Assembly: GCA_011317545.1 (NCBI GenBank)
Contig: WUJK01000004.1
Coordinates: 1,736,001-1,800,000 of the forward strand
DNA: 64,000 bases
Reading direction: 5' to 3'
Source of the DNA: Coniella vitis
Lineage: Eukaryota > Ascomycota > Sordariomycetes > Diaporthales > Schizoparmaceae
The notes under the pieces are model-generated. The model had not been told where the DNA came from. It worked only from the letters and a program-made list of their open reading frames with translations, and did no database searches. The position numbers and the translations under genes were made by a program. Positions 51,128-63,765 of the stretch are shown here, one piece after another; position 1 is the first letter of the stretch; each line of letters opens with the position of its first letter.

Positions 51128-54100
51128 ATGCCACCATGGACGTTGTTTAGCAGGAGGCGCAAATCTGTGCAAGTGACTCCACCGGCCGGAAACAGCGGCA
51201 GCGGGGACTCGAATGCTGGAGCGCCTGTCACGGGTGGATTCCCAGAGGCGGCACCGCCGCTGCTGGACGGTACCGCATTCTTTGCTGGCGGTGAGACTGA
51301 GCAGCGGAGGCATGCGAAGCAGACTGGAGATGTAGACGGCGACTACGACAACAAGAGCGTTAAGAGACTATCGAGGACAGCTGCCGGCAACGACACCCGG
51401 CGGGGCCGTCGTGGCTTGTTTCGAAGCCGGTCGACACATTTTGACTTGGGCGGCGGTGGCGCTGGCAGTGAGCGCGGCGAGCTGGCCGCTGGATCGAGCG
51501 GCATTGCACGCAGGAGCACCATCGCGTCGCTCTACTTTCCCCAGTCGTCTCTGGCAGCAACAACAACTCCACCGTCGTCAGCGTCACCAGAAACGCCTGC
51601 CGCTGCAACAGCACGCAGAGATGCGAACGTGGTTGGCCCAGAGGAAGGCCGAGCCAGAACCGGAGCCGATACCAACACCGGCACCGCGACCGGAACCGAA
51701 TCAGGTCGAAAGACGCCGCAAGCTGGGTCTGCGGTGCTCAGCGAGAGCGTCAGGCAGGCTGGCGGCAGACTGCAGAGGCGGTTGAAGCGACTGCCCAGTC
51801 TGACACTGAGGCGAGGCCTGTCATGGCGAGGGAGCAGGCTCAGCAAGGCAACTCCAGCCGGGGCTGGAAAGCCTAGTACGGCGGTGAGTTTGTGATATAT
51901 TCGTTTCTTACACTTGTTTTGCTTTTGTGCTCTTCTCCTTTCATTTCTACCCTCGGCCTATTGCTGCCTGTAGCGAGTGTTTTGGTGGTTGCATCCTCCC
52001 CTCCCAAGGTCCCCTCAATTAGAGCGCCGGACCAGCGGGACGGTGCTGTGCCATGACAAGTCGCGCCAGATTAGCGTTGCACTTGTGCTAGGGAGCCCTG
52101 ACTGCCCTGGACTAGGGGTCCGCAGTGGCAGCAGCGCCAGCAGCACATCCTGGCGGGAGGGCGGGTTGGCTGTTTGGCTAAAGTCGCCGCCCCAGTGGGC
52201 TGGGCAAAGGCTACCCAAGGTTGCTTCAGTGAAGGGGATCCCCTGTGAGAGTCAGTTCAGACCCCACATTTACCCCAGATTCATCAGCCCATTCGGCGCA
52301 AATCCAAGGCGGTCGTAGGGGAGGAGCGCTTCGGCAGTGGCTGTTGCCAAGGACGGCGGCCCCCTCCTCTTCCCATTGCTGCTGCTGGAGCCGAAAAACC
52401 GAAGGCACGACAAGACGGGGGGTCTTCCTTCTCTTTTTAGAGACTCGAGCCCAACAAAAAAAAAACCACCACCACCACAATACCGCACCACGCATCCTCG
52501 TGACCCTCCCCGCCGTCATGTCTCAGGGCGGCCTGGTTGGCTAGCAGAGCAATTCTCAAGCTCTCGATTTGTCCGGTTCCATGCTTTCACTCCCTTCCTC
52601 TCTTACTTCATCAGCGCCGATTCTCGAGCATTGATTGTCACGACCCTTTTTTCATGATTCGTCTTACGCCTGTTGCTGCGTCTGAATCGTACGATTGCAC
52701 CAGCTTGTGCCGTCCGCTCATCTCCTTTGCTCGTGCTCTGTGCTCTGCGACATTGTCCGTCACAACCAGCTCGGCGCTATCCGGTTCATCTCGACTAACA
52801 CACACATGTCTGCTTGGCGCTCTCGGCATAGCTTTCGCAACCTTCACCCCCAAACTCAGCACCACGCGATTCCTCCGTCCACTCGAGACAGGCGCTGCGC
52901 TCTCCCGTGAACCCAAACAAACCGTTGCCACCCACGCCAGCCAGCGAAACACAACTGGACGCATCGGCAGACGACCTCAACACCATCAACCTCACCGTCA
53001 CCACTTCTACTACCACGAATCCAAGAACGACAACCCCTCCAGCAATTGCCGGCAACCCACCAGTCACACTCTTGCGAATCAATCGCATCATGGCGACTCT
53101 GTCCGCTCTCGACATTGAGAAGCTCTTCTCTGGTGCGCCCCAATACTTTGCCCGCTCAGAGGGCCACTTCACTGGCGCGCCGCACCCGTCCGTAGCCTTT
53201 CCCTGGGACGAAGAGCTCGCGATTCGCGACTTGACGGACCACACACAAATTGAAGACGAGGCGTGGGGCTGCATCACCGCCTGGCCCCACATTACCAGAG
53301 ATATCCGCCGCGGACCCTCGCAATCGGCCACTCGCGAAGTTGCCAAAAGGCGAAGAGCCCACTTTTACCCACGATGCCGGGAACGGCCAAACATGCTGAG
53401 CATGCAGGGGCTCGAGAAGGGAACTGTAGGATACCAGGCTGCTCTCGAGCTCGGCGTGGCAGACGCAGTGCAAGAGGAACAGTGGGGCTTTGGAAGCTTG
53501 GGTGCCAAAGATCGCGTGGTTGTCGACGCTAGAAAATACCTGATTGCATCCAAGGATGGGCTGAGGAGACTAGAAGAGACGGCAGTTTTGGACCATCTCA
53601 TCAAGAATGCTCAGAGGTACCAGGAGACACATCAAAAAGACAAAGCCTCGTGCCGCGAGCTATTCAACGAGCTGTTTAGCCAGATATTGCACCAGCCATC
53701 CAAAACGTTTACGGATCCCTTCAGCTTGTCGACGCAGATCCAGTCCTTGCTCAAGGTCCTCGCAACACCAAACGTCTGGATTGACTTTTCGCACGTTGAG
53801 TGGAGAATCAGGCTGGGACAGATACTTTGGGGCACTGCAGATGAAGACTCTGACGACAGCGTCAGCGATGGCGCTTCCATTACCGAGGCTGAGGATTCTA
53901 ATGGAATGCACGAGGAGAGATACTGGCTACTTTTACAGATTCTTTTGGCGTGTGAGCTGATAATCCGCCTAGACACGCTGACAGAAGGCGACGAGATCCC
54001 GGGTAGCATCAAGCCCTCAGAGATACAGCGGTTTGAGAGGACTGCCAACAGCTCCGTCAAGTGGTCTCTTCACCTCGCCAGAGCTTGGCTGGAAAATATA

Positions 54101-55984
54101 CAAATTACCAAAACGAAGCAGTCTACAGATGGAAAAGAGGAGCAGCCCGCAGGGTGGTTGGCCAACCTGACGCACAGAATGTCGCTGACACACGAACGAC
54201 CCCATTCGAGGCATCATGAACGGCATCATGACCATCACAAGCAGAACTACATTTATGTTATGAAAGGCAAATACTGGGAGAGGCAGGTCCATGGACTTAC
54301 ACATTTTGCAAAGAGGCTTAAGTGGCCTGGCATTGAAAGCCAATCATGTTTCATCACCGACAATTGCCGCGCAGTCACAGACGGCACTCCCATAAACACC
54401 CCTCTGGAAACGCCCTTTTCAACACTGACTGGCAAGTCCAAGTCGTCATCCTACTTTGCCAGCAAAAAGGATATTACCTCGGGTAAAAAGCAGGACAGGC
54501 GCCAAAGGGTGGGGGCCGCATTACACCCAGCAGGCTGGCTATCAAAGAGCTACATTTCAGGTTTGATGCTACCAGGAGAAGGACTCTACCACTTTCTCAT
54601 GTCGACGCTTTTGGAAAATGATGTTGTGGCCATGTCCAAGCTTGGACCCATCGCAAACCTTTGTGGTGGCTTTGTGTATAGCGGCAAGAGTTTCTGGAGC
54701 ACAGCATGTGTCGTGGGCCGGGTGCTTGCCGCTGGCAAGGGTGCCGTTGAATGCATGGGCTGGATCTCAAGCGATGTGATTCCGCGCGCGCTCCAAGACG
54801 GATGGGTCGATATTGATGTGGAAGATATTCCCGAGGACGTCAAGAAGACGGGCAAGCAGTCACGAATCTGGGGCAAGCTTGCCATCGAGCGAGAGTCTTC
54901 GATCCTGGGAGGTTCAGACCCGGACTCGATCTTTCCCGCTGACTTTATCATTCCATACGAAAATCACTACAAGACGCCGCCACCTACTCTCAGTGTAGAG
55001 CTGAGGTCTCTGGAGCTGACCGAGCCACTGGACTCTGTCACAACAACACCGACGGTGGAGACTCCCAGTGCGCCTTCGGAAGTCGGTGCAATTCCAGCAA
55101 TCAAGACATTTACGCCTGCTATGAGTTTCAACGTAACGACATGGGAAGATGACGAGGACCGCGAATACACAATCCCTATTAGCAAAGATGTTTACTTTGT
55201 AACGGCTCATCCCTGCGTGCCGTCCCAACACGTGCGGATCTTGAAATCGCCCTCAAGCCCAACGATTCAGCAGATCGACCTGACCGGGCACCCTGTTCCT
55301 GGCCATGGCAAATCCAATGGCCACGCAAAGATTACCTGTGAGTTTGTGTTCTTTTGACAAGGCTGGGTCGTAAGGGAAAAAGGTAATACCGTTTGCTAAC
55401 ACTTTTCAGGCCACCCGCTCCACAAATTCTATACCTATACACCAATTCACCTTTCTGAGCTCTTGACCAAGTCCACTTGGACACTCGACCAACTGCTTCA
55501 GAATGTGTCTTCTGAATTATCGCCCAGCATTACACCTTCATCGAATAACACGCATATGCCCCGAGTCCTCGTCATTGACGCCATTACAAACTTTGTGCCG
55601 CAGCCGGAGGCACATGAGATTCCCTTGTCGCCCATCACAAGCCGCACAAGCACAAACATGAGCGACATGTCCATTTCAAGTCGGCAGTCGTCTATTAGCA
55701 GCGTTGCGTCTCCGGATACAGAGAGTGGTTTCCCGGGGCTGCAGCGTGTCGACACGGACAGGACCGGTAGCAGCGGTAGCGGCAGCGGCGGTGCAGCCGA
55801 GCAGCAGATGCATTCCGAGTCTCGAAGACGGCAGTTTGGAAGCGATATGGAAATCCTGGTGCGGGCTCTCTGCGCAGAAAAGGGCTGGAATGCCTTGATC
55901 TCACGCCGGAGGCGGGGATGTCTTGCGTGTGCCATTCGCGAGGCCGGAGCAATTGGCTGGAGGGTGGTGATTCGTGTGGACTAA
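51128..55984 (+). CDS. Large conserved fungal protein of unknown function
   Basis: Proposed exons 51128-51883, 52892-55337 and 55410-55984 encode 1258 residues. Exon 1 (MPPWTLFSRRRKSV...) is disordered, Arg/Ser/Gly/Thr-rich. It joins exon 2 across a 1008-nt intron; both ends are phase 0 and the junction reads KPSTA|ALRSPVNPNKPLPPTP. The folded core begins near ALDIEKLFSGAPQYFARSEG and carries GAPHPSVAFPWDEEL, then WRIRLGQILWG, RYWLLLQILLACELI, LPGEGLYHFLMSTLL and MGWISSDVIPRALQDGWVD. The C-terminal exon starts CHPLHKFYTYTPIHLSEL and ends in a Ser-rich stretch and REAGAIGWRVVIRVD. No named domain, signal peptide or membrane segment is evident. If exon 1 is not joined, translation could begin at ATG 53090 (MATLSALDIEKLF). 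I recognise it as a family widespread in filamentous ascomycetes but know no function. Confidence 0.7.
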
Positions 55985-56765
55985 AGCGGCCGAGCTGCTG
56001 GACTTGTTTGTATATGATGTTGCACGGCCAGTATTTGCATATTGCATATCATGAGTGTCCTTGAAGGGAAGACGGGGTAAGTATTGAGGGGGTTAACGAA
56101 AATGTTTGAACGAGACCCCGACTGTACGTTACAGCGAGAGCATTTACCTACGGGGTTGTGCTTGCATTATTTGTATTTTTACCATGGCATTGGGCAAGGG
56201 ATAGTAAAGGGAGCATTGCAATTATCTGATGGGGCTTTTCTTTTTCCGTGTTGCAAGAGGGGAAACCAAACAATCTAGGCTAGAAACGAATGTGTTGGCT
56301 CATCTTCACTCTACTCTACACAAGTAGTACAGACATTGTCTTGGGATTCATTGGGTGGGGGTTTACCACACAAAAGCGACTCTGTGCTACGATATGTCTT
56401 TTACCTGTGCAAATGTATTGGCTTCGGCTTGAGATGGCAAAGTTGGCGGGTGGTAGTAATATCACTGAAATGAATGGGCGAATCGAGTCAGTGCGACGAT
56501 TGCCTGTGTTGGACAAGCAGAACGCCTTGCTTTTGTTGAACGCGCACAGAAAGACGCCATCGTGCAACCAACGGAACACGGGAACGGTATAAGCGTTTTA
56601 GCATTCATTATGTGACGACATTCTGTCATCTTGATATACATGGAGCAACAACATCAACAATACACCCGAGCAGGTCCCTCCGTCATGATTCTTGAAAGCC
56701 ATCAACAGACTACAGACAAACCGCTTTGGCTTGCCTAAGGTACCTACCTCCTCGTTATCTCATGT

Positions 56766-56830
<65 letters not shown>

Positions 56831-56853
56831 TGTGGTGATCCCTTCTCACAACT
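55985..56853. other. Convergent intergenic region with CA repeat
   Basis: About 870 bases between the stops of two convergent genes. No coding signal; it carries the (CA)29 microsatellite at its right end. Confidence 0.6.
56767..56825. repeat. (CA)29 microsatellite
   Basis: 59 bases of uninterrupted CA, ending 28 bases beyond the stop codon of the minus-strand CREG-like gene and so probably within its 3' UTR. Confidence 0.97.
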
Positions 56854-57963
56854 CTACAACTCCCACTCGGACCCGCGAGCCATGCTGCCACCACCACCAC
56901 CACTGCTCCACTCCTTCCACCCTTTCTTCTCCCCGGGCAACCGCGCAGCCTCCCACTCGGCCCGCGTGACATTGCGCCACTCCTCGACGGGGATCCACCC
57001 AATGTACGCGCGGTCGCCGAACCCGCCGATCCAGTAGACCTGCGTGACGACGAGCCGGGCCCATTCGCTGGCGTGGATGTGGTTGCCTGGGAGCCAGTAG
57101 CGGGCGTCGGGGTGCGAGGCGAGGAAGCAGGATTGCAGGTCTTTGAGCGTCGTCGTGGAAGGGGTTGTGGGGATGGGCTCGAGGTAGCCGAGGAGGGAGA
57201 AGCGGGGGAGGTTGGCTGCTGAGTAAGGGACGGGGTCGTAGCTGTCGTCGTCGTCGTCGTCGTCGTCGTTGTCCTCATCATCATGATTATCGTTCTTTGG
57301 GGGTGGATGACGTGTGGAGAAGTCCGGGAGCCAGCCGCGCAACCAGCCAAGCAGACCCGTGGTGGTAGAGGCGGAGGGATGCGAATGCGATGCAATCCTC
57401 TTACTGGGCGGGTGCGGCGGGACCCAGTTGACGCTCACGCTCATGTTACTCCCCGCATCCACATTCTTGAAGCTTGTTGCGATGCGGATCGCGAGAATGG
57501 TCGGGTTGCCGTTGCCCAGTCTCTTATTGGCCCCGTCCGCGCCCTCGTGCTCGTGCTCGTCCTCCTCTGCGGCGGCGTCGTCGTTGGGGTCGCAGTCTGC
57601 AATGTAATCCATCAGCCCAATCGGCACACCGCCCAGTCCGGCGGGCCGGCTCTCGAGCATGTCGCTCGGCGGGACGCCATCTGCGGCGTCTTGGTGGGGG
57701 GGCGCGTGGTGGTCGGTCGCGGGGAAGACGGTGGAGAGGGTTGCGAGCGGGGAGAGGGCGAGGATGCGGCGGCCGAGGACGGCGGATTCGTACGACGTTG
57801 GGATGCGGTGCGCGGTGAAGTCTGGGGAGGCAGAAAGAGGATCTGGATTCTGAAAGAGAAATTGGTGGTTGTTATCGTCGTCGCGAGAACCGGCCGGGGT
57901 GCTGCGGGCGTGGACGGTGCTGGAGAGGCCGGCGAGGGCAGAGAGGGAGGCGAGGGCCTTCAT
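56854..57963 (-). CDS. Secreted CREG-like (pyridoxamine 5'-phosphate oxidase-fold) protein
   Basis: Single exon, 369 residues. The start at 57963 gives a clean signal peptide, MKALASLSALAGLSSTVHA, with likely cleavage near residue 19. An in-frame ATG at 58110 would bury it behind 49 residues and was not used. The flavin-reductase-like beta-barrel of the CREG family is recognisable from RILALSPLATLSTVFP, then RPAGLGGVPIGLMDYIADC, NPTILAIRIATSFKN, LPRFSLLGYLEPI, and CFLASHPDARYWLPGNHIHA running into VYWIGGFGDRAYIGWIPVEE. A disordered insert at about residues 205-245 contains an Asp run encoded by a GTC repeat (57241-57270). CREG proteins are secreted glycoproteins that do not necessarily bind flavin; enzymatic activity is unproven. 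The tail is Gly/Ser-rich. Confidence 0.87.
   Translation of the reverse strand: MKALASLSALAGLSSTVHARSTPAGSRDDDNNHQFLFQNPDPLSASPDFTAHRIPTSYESAVLGRRILALSPLATLSTVFPATDHHAPPHQDAADGVPPSDMLESRPAGLGGVPIGLMDYIADCDPNDDAAAEEDEHEHEGADGANKRLGNGNPTILAIRIATSFKNVDAGSNMSVSVNWVPPHPPSKRIASHSHPSASTTTGLLGWLRGWLPDFSTRHPPPKNDNHDDEDNDDDDDDDDSYDPVPYSAANLPRFSLLGYLEPIPTTPSTTTLKDLQSCFLASHPDARYWLPGNHIHASEWARLVVTQVYWIGGFGDRAYIGWIPVEEWRNVTRAEWEAARLPGEKKGWKEWSSGGGGGSMARGSEWEL
57241..57270. repeat. (GTC)n repeat coding for an Asp run
   Basis: Eight or more GTC/GTT units read on the minus strand as Asp codons, within the CREG-like gene. It is an expandable coding microsatellite. Confidence 0.9.
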
Positions 57964-58825
57964 GATGATGGCAAGGTTGTGTGGTATTGCGCAGAAGATG
58001 CGTCCCTGGAGCGAGTGACTGTCAGGATTGATAGTGTATAGTAAAGCAAATAAATTAGATAACAGAGGAAGTGGGAGATGGTAAAAGGAAATAGAAGGGT
58101 TGAAAGACATGAGCTGGAATCACATCACAAGGCCTGATCAGGCGTCACGTATAGAGCGGCAGAGCGGTAGCGGTAGCGGTAGCTGTAACTGTTGCGGCGG
58201 CCGCTACAAGCCGAGGCCCCAGGGCGCTGGGTCAGACAACTGACTGACACACGCGCAATGCAAACACGGGTACGTACTCTTGTAATGTACTTTGTGCCTT
58301 TGTACTGGGCGAGAAAAAAAAAAAAAAACGGCACCCGACCACTTTTTATCAGATCAATCTTATCTCTTGGCATGGATCCTCATCGTACGACAATGGTGAC
58401 CGAGAAATGCGCGTGTCACATATTCGTGCAGCCGACAACGCTGAAGGGGGTTTCCTGTTGCTGAGAAGAAGCTGACAACAACTCTGAACACACCCTCGGA
58501 ATAGGGCTCGCAATACGCAGCCTGTAGCTTTTGTCATTCGAGTTCTTCTAGTCGACACGGTATGACATGCTGAAAGTCAGCGCTGAACAATTGGCATGAT
58601 GGATAGATAAAAAACATCTTGACATAGTGACAAGCCAATGATTAAAATTTCAAGTCATGTGTTTATTACGTACGCTACATCATTATTTTATGCTATTTTG
58701 CCCGCTTAAGCGGCGACAAATGATGCGTCACCCATATTATCATGTGCGCCTATAAGCATATAGAATCCCACCGAACGACACTCCTCAGAATAGGCCTATA
58801 GATAGACCACCCCCAATGTAAGGAC
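57964..58825. other. Intergenic region upstream of the CREG-like gene
   Basis: About 860 bases. The first 150 are the probable leader of the CREG-like gene. A short GGTAGC repeat lies at about 58164-58183. AT-rich sequence at 58600-58700 probably belongs to the 3' flank of the aldehyde dehydrogenase gene. No further gene seen. Confidence 0.55.
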
Positions 58826-60783
58826 CTACATATTCTTCAAGATACCCAATACACCGTTCGCCTTCCTCGCGAGCCCGATTCCGTAGCCCGTCTCCACAAT
58901 GCCCCTTGCGAATCGCCAGCTCTTCTCCTGGTTGCCCACAGGATACTGGATTGGTGGCGGGATGCTTGTCCTCACCCCAGCCCAGCCCCAACGGTCGACG
59001 CAGACAGCCTTGGTGTTGCACAGGCCCCGCAAGCCCTCTTCACCTGCAAACCGGCCATACCCAGAGCCTCCCACGCCGCCGAACGGTAGCTGCACGGCAT
59101 AGTAGACGGCAAAGTCGTTGATGGCCACCATGCCGCTCCTAACGCCCTTAACAATCGCCTGCAGCGTCGGGTCCGAGTCCTTGCCAAAGACGGACGCTCC
59201 CAAGCCAAAGTTGGGTGCATTCGCGACGGCAAGAACGTCGGCTGCAGAAGGCGAAGGAGAGCGCATTAGTACCATGATGGGTCCAAAACACTCTTCCTTT
59301 GCAATTTCCATATCAGGCGTCACATCAACGAGAAGCGTTGGCGCAAAGTAGAAGCCATTAGGGTGCTCGGGATGCTTATACCGATCGCCGCCCGCCAACA
59401 GCCGCGCGCCGCTCTTGACAGCCTGCTGGACGAGGCCGCGGAGACGGCTGAAGCACGCGTCTGAGATGACTGCGCCCATATCAAGATCCTGTCCAACCCG
59501 CAGAGCCTTGACGCGTGGTGCTAAACGCTCGACCAGCTGATCGTAGACGCCCGGTGTAGCAATGATGCGTTCAATTCCAATACAGTTCTGGCCTGCCGAC
59601 TGAAAGGTGCCGCGAAGTAGTGTCTCGACTATCCGCTTCAGATCACCCTTTGCCGAGTCGAGAACCATGCACGGGTCTTTGCCACCCAATTCAGCAACCA
59701 CCGGGATCAAGGCCTTGGCTGCAGACTCGGCAACCTTGTGCGCAACAGGACGAGATCCAATAAAGGTAATATGGCCGATTTTGGGATGCGAGGTGATGTG
59801 GTTGGCAACATGAGGCCAGCAGACCACCGTCTGAATCAGCGTAGGGTCATGGCCGTGCGCAATCAGCGCGCCGCGCGCAATGCTCGCAAAGAAGGATGCG
59901 CTCCACGCGGTCTGCTCCGATGCCTTGACAATGATGCCGTTTCCAGAAAAGATGGCCGAGATGACGGGTCCGATGAGGTTGTGGAAGGGGTAGTTCCACG
60001 AGACGAGGGCTGCGACAACGCCCAGCGGCTCGTAATAGACCATGTTCTTCTTATACGCCATGAGCAGGTTCGTTGGTCGTCTGCTGGGCGCGAGGGCCTT
60101 TTCACCGTGCGCGATTGTCCACTGTAGTTTCTCGACCGTCACAAGCACCTCACCAAGCTGCGCGTCGACCATGGTCTTGCCCGAGTCGAGGCACGCAACG
60201 CGGCAGATCTCTTCCTGGTTGTCGAGGACATATTGGAGCATGGATCGGAGAACCTTGCGGCGCTCGCGAAAGCTTGTGGTCGCCCATTTCTTTTGCGCGG
60301 CCTCGGCAGCGTCAATGGCTTTGTCAATGTCGGCTGGGGTAGCGGCGTTGATGAAGCCTAGAAACTGGCCTGTCGCAGGGGCATAGCATTGAATCGCGCT
60401 TGTACCGGCAACCTATACATTCAAGCAAGACGCCAAGGTCAGCTGTTCTGCTTGTAGAAGCGCAAATATGCATCGTCCGCTTCGTTCCCTACCTTTGTGG
60501 TAGGCTTGGAGATAATCTCCTCGCGCTCGGGCTTGTGGGCTGATGGGACGCGGTAACGGATGGGCTGGTCGTGTTCACCGTGGAGATACCAAAGGACGAG
60601 GACGAGCAGGCCTAGGGGCCAAAGTGCGAGCCACACGGCGCGTGGGATGTTGTCGAGTTTATCAGCAAACCAGCCGTTGGCTGGCCGCGTCTCCACGACA
60701 GGCGGGCAGGCGAACGGGGAAAGCCGTTGCATTTGCTCGCGCGCCTGGCCGAGCCAGTGCTCGACCAAGGTTTCGCCAGCCAT
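58826..60783 (-). CDS. msc7: Msc7-type aldehyde dehydrogenase, N-terminally membrane-anchored
   Basis: NAD(P)-dependent aldehyde dehydrogenase of the fungal Msc7 (meiotic sister-chromatid recombination) subfamily. Two exons: 60783-60493 and 60412-58826; 625 residues. Residues 49-67 (AVWLALWPLGLLVLVLWYL) form one membrane segment, suggesting an ER anchor with the catalytic domain outside the bilayer. The dehydrogenase domain starts near VAGTSAIQCYAPATGQFLGF. Visible catalytic elements are Asn237 in VSWNYPFHN, Glu338 in VAELGGKDPCMV and the nucleophile Cys374 in FQSAGQNCIGIER. Later motifs are EECFGPIMVL and FGGVGGSGYGRFAGEEGL. The name reflects the yeast mutant screen; the physiological aldehyde substrate is not known. 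The intron (80 nt) is phase 0. An upstream in-frame ATG at 61083 would add Arg/Ser-rich sequence and is less likely. Confidence 0.92.
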
Positions 60784-61938
60784 GGATCTGTGCTGGTGGC
60801 GAGGCTTTTCGAGGAGTGGTTGTTGGCAAGAGGAGTTGGAAGTGTGCGGAAGAAGCGGTCGGCTGCTTGACTGGTGGAGGAGATACTTACTGCAAGTGGT
60901 GCCACATGTTGGCAGGTTATTAGTTGCACTTGCCTCAACAAACGATTTTCTCCAGGGGATCTTCAGGGGTCCCTGCACTAGCTCCCGCCGAGGTCGGTTG
61001 CTGGCTGCAATCCCCTGAGGCCTGGATCTGACTGACCAATAGCGTGTAATACTTGGCTTTCCTTGTCCTACTCTGGCAACCATTTCAAAAGTCTTGTATC
61101 TGAATATCTTGCAGGTTTTCGCTTTGTCGAGAGCAGAATCAAGTTCTCGTGACTGACTTTTGTGTCTGCCTACCTACTTGGCCGCTCTTGGATAACTGAA
61201 ACAGCGTTCCAAAGAGCACACGAGTCAACAGTCTAGAGTTGGTAGAAACAGCAAGCCGAAGTACTGGGAAGCTTTGAAATCGACAACACAGCGACGAACG
61301 CTGAATATCGCAACACTATCGAGGCCTCTTCCAAGCGTAGTTTCAAGACATGCGTGAGCCAAATGAGCAAACAAACCTCTGAGTAGACAACGTACGACAC
61401 CCAAAACTTGGATATTTGAGGCTGAACAAGGCCCACTGATCGGGGAACATGGCGGTAAAGGTCTCGATAGACGAGTGCCTTTTGCTCTAGATGTATCTCA
61501 TGTTGTTTGTAGGACCCATCACTCCAACCCAAAGTCTGACCAAGGCTCATGTACCACCCCGACACCTTCATCTTCTGGAAGGGCTGCCCTGCTGCTCCTG
61601 ACCACCTGAGGTGTATCTTCCACGTCGGGTGCGCACAAAAACAATTTTGCTCGAGCCATGCGGTAGATATCTGCAAGCTGAATCTCGAGGTTTCGAGGCA
61701 CTGGGCGAATCCAGGGTCGATAGAACAGAGTTCGCGGCCCTCTCCACTGACTGTCATCCGATCTGACAAGCTGCAGCGGTCTGTCCATGGCTCGGCGCAG
61801 AATCGCTGCAAAAGTCTGTAGACAGGCACCTTGAAGAGTCTCTCGATCAGCCTGTGAGGCCAATGTTAAGACGTGCGTTAATGATGTTTGGGTAATGTCT
61901 GCAGTTACGACATGGTCAGTGAGCTGTTCGGTTTGTTA
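60784..61938. other. Region between the aldehyde dehydrogenase and F-box-like genes
   Basis: About 1.15 kb. It includes the dehydrogenase promoter. A minus-strand frame at 61519-61863 reads like protein (TLFYRPWIRPVPRNLEIQLA and DIYRMARAKLFL) and could be a further exon of the F-box-like gene. A competing frame (61233-61829) would follow from the donor at the end of the preceding exon. Neither could be proven by splice logic. Confidence 0.4.
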
Positions 61939-63207
61939 TCACCCTCGCCGACAGATGAAACATATCCTCTCCATTGATTCAAAGATGAAAAGGAACGCAC
62001 ATTTTGGCCAGACCGTAGCAAAGATATTGAGTGTGGTAAAGAGGCACAACAACTGCATCGCCAACGTCACGCGCCTTTTGACGACCTCTGAAGCTGTCCT
62101 TCCCGCTTGTACCCGCGTGACAAGCTGAAGCATTGCCCTGAAACCCTCGCGCGAGCTTTCCCATGTTTGCGTGGCCTGAATTCGTGCACCACCGCGCACC
62201 AGCCAGAATAAAAGGTGCATTTTCCGCTCGCCGATATCGAGGTTTCCGTCTCCGGCTTCTGACTCGTAGGGCCCGGCAAGCAGTCTGTCTGGTATCGTTA
62301 TATCAGGGTGCACTTCAATGTGTGCTCCCAATAGAGCGCCCATGAATTGGCTGTGCCTCTGTATCTCGCGTCTTGCAAACCTGCTTTCTGGTGGCTCATC
62401 GGCGAAGGCGGTTTGCATGTGGATGCAATGGTTGCGGAAATGCAGGAGGTCAAGAGCAAGCTTGTCGTCCAAGGACATGGTTGCCGATGATGAGGACAGA
62501 AGTCGCGGGATTTCTTCCCTCCAGACTCCATCGTTATATGCCTTGTCGTAAAGACTGCCGGGTTGCGGAATCATATAGAGACGCTCCTCCTTCAATCCAG
62601 GAACGGTAAAGTATGGGCGCCCATGAGAGTTCTGGCGGATCCAAACATTGAGTGACAGAACCATCATATCGTACGTTGCCCATGAACACCCGATGAGAGC
62701 GGACTATTGGGATGAGTAAGTTGACTTGAACCAGCTGAAGCCCGCCACAAGTCAGGACCTGAAGAAACTCACTTGGAAGTGCGGATCGCCCGTGATGTGA
62801 TCTCCATCGGTGAGCCAGCCAGCATATGAATGCACTTCTGCGGCATCAATTCCATACCATGCTTTCCAGGTTGGGCCAAACGCGGCTCCCACCAGTTGAT
62901 ACTTGATGGAGTCAGTCGACAAACGGTGGAGCAGCTCACGGTTGACAAGGGGCAGCGAGAGATTTCTTGACGCAATGAAGATGCCCTCGAGCATTTCCTG
63001 AGGCAACTGGAGCAGCCGAGGCAGGCCTCTGTTCATCCTCCGACTCTCGCTGCTACCATCATTCGCTTTCCGGGTCTTTGCGCGTTTCGGTTTGGGCTGG
63101 CCATCGCTTGTGGATGATTCGAGGGTGTCGTGGCTTTGAGATGAAGAGATTTTGTTCGATTTCGGTTGTCCCCGCTTTCCGCGCACCCGAATCGGTGTGA
63201 GCTTCAT
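61939..63207 (-). CDS. F-box-like hypothetical protein (3' end uncertain)
   Basis: Two supported exons: 63207-62773 and 62703-61939, joined phase 0 across a 69-nt intron, giving HFQ|SALIGCSWATYDMMVLS. If translation ends at 61939 the product is 399 residues. The N terminus is basic (MKLTPIRVRGKRGQPKSNK, then KPKRAKTRK), resembling a nuclear localisation signal. Residues 63-97 (PRLLQLPQEMLEGIFIASRN and LSLPLVNRELLHRL) fit a degenerate F-box, which would recruit targets to an SCF ubiquitin ligase through Skp1. The rest is a conserved-looking region without a named domain. The start could be 33 bases upstream (63240). The final residues SMERICFICRRG may be read-through of an unspliced intron, so one more exon reaching about 61519 or 61233 is possible. 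Confidence 0.6.
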
Positions 63208-63765
63208 TCTGTAACGGCAGGCCGGTTCTGACTTGTGCAAGACTTTGTCTAAGGCTCGGTTTCGGTGTCAAGCATCAAATTTCGAAACAAAATCATTGCC
63301 CAGTAGCAGACTTGATGGTTGGCGAGAACTGAGTCCAGAAAGACTTCAGAAATTAGCAATGGCATTGACAGGCAGTGGCCCTGGGACAGAGTTTTGGATT
63401 TGTTTAAGCAATGTAAGCAAGAAGTTATATGGCTTCATGCTCATCGCTGAGGATGAACATGTGAGGAAAAGCATCCAGAATCGATGGCCATGTGGAAGTA
63501 AGTACCTGGGTACATCTTGTGAAGGAGGTGACGTAAGATGCATGCACACCATGGGGTGTGACCGGCCCCGGCAAAGGCGAAGAAAGTTTTAGCCAAGCCT
63601 TTGACGTAGGCAGGAAAATCTTCCCTGCAAAAACTCTCGACGCCTTCGTCCTCTATTCCAATCCACCATCGACACCATGGTCCTGCTCCTGCACCAGCCA
63701 AGCCAAGACAGACCCAGCTGAGCTGTTGATTCTTCTCCACAGCAGAGCCGCCAACCACGCAGACA
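63208..63765. promoter_or_regulatory. Divergent intergenic promoter region
   Basis: About 560 bases between the F-box-like gene (minus) and the truncated right-edge gene (plus). Short frames only. The last 100 bases before 63766 are CT- and CA-rich, as expected of a fungal leader. Confidence 0.45.
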
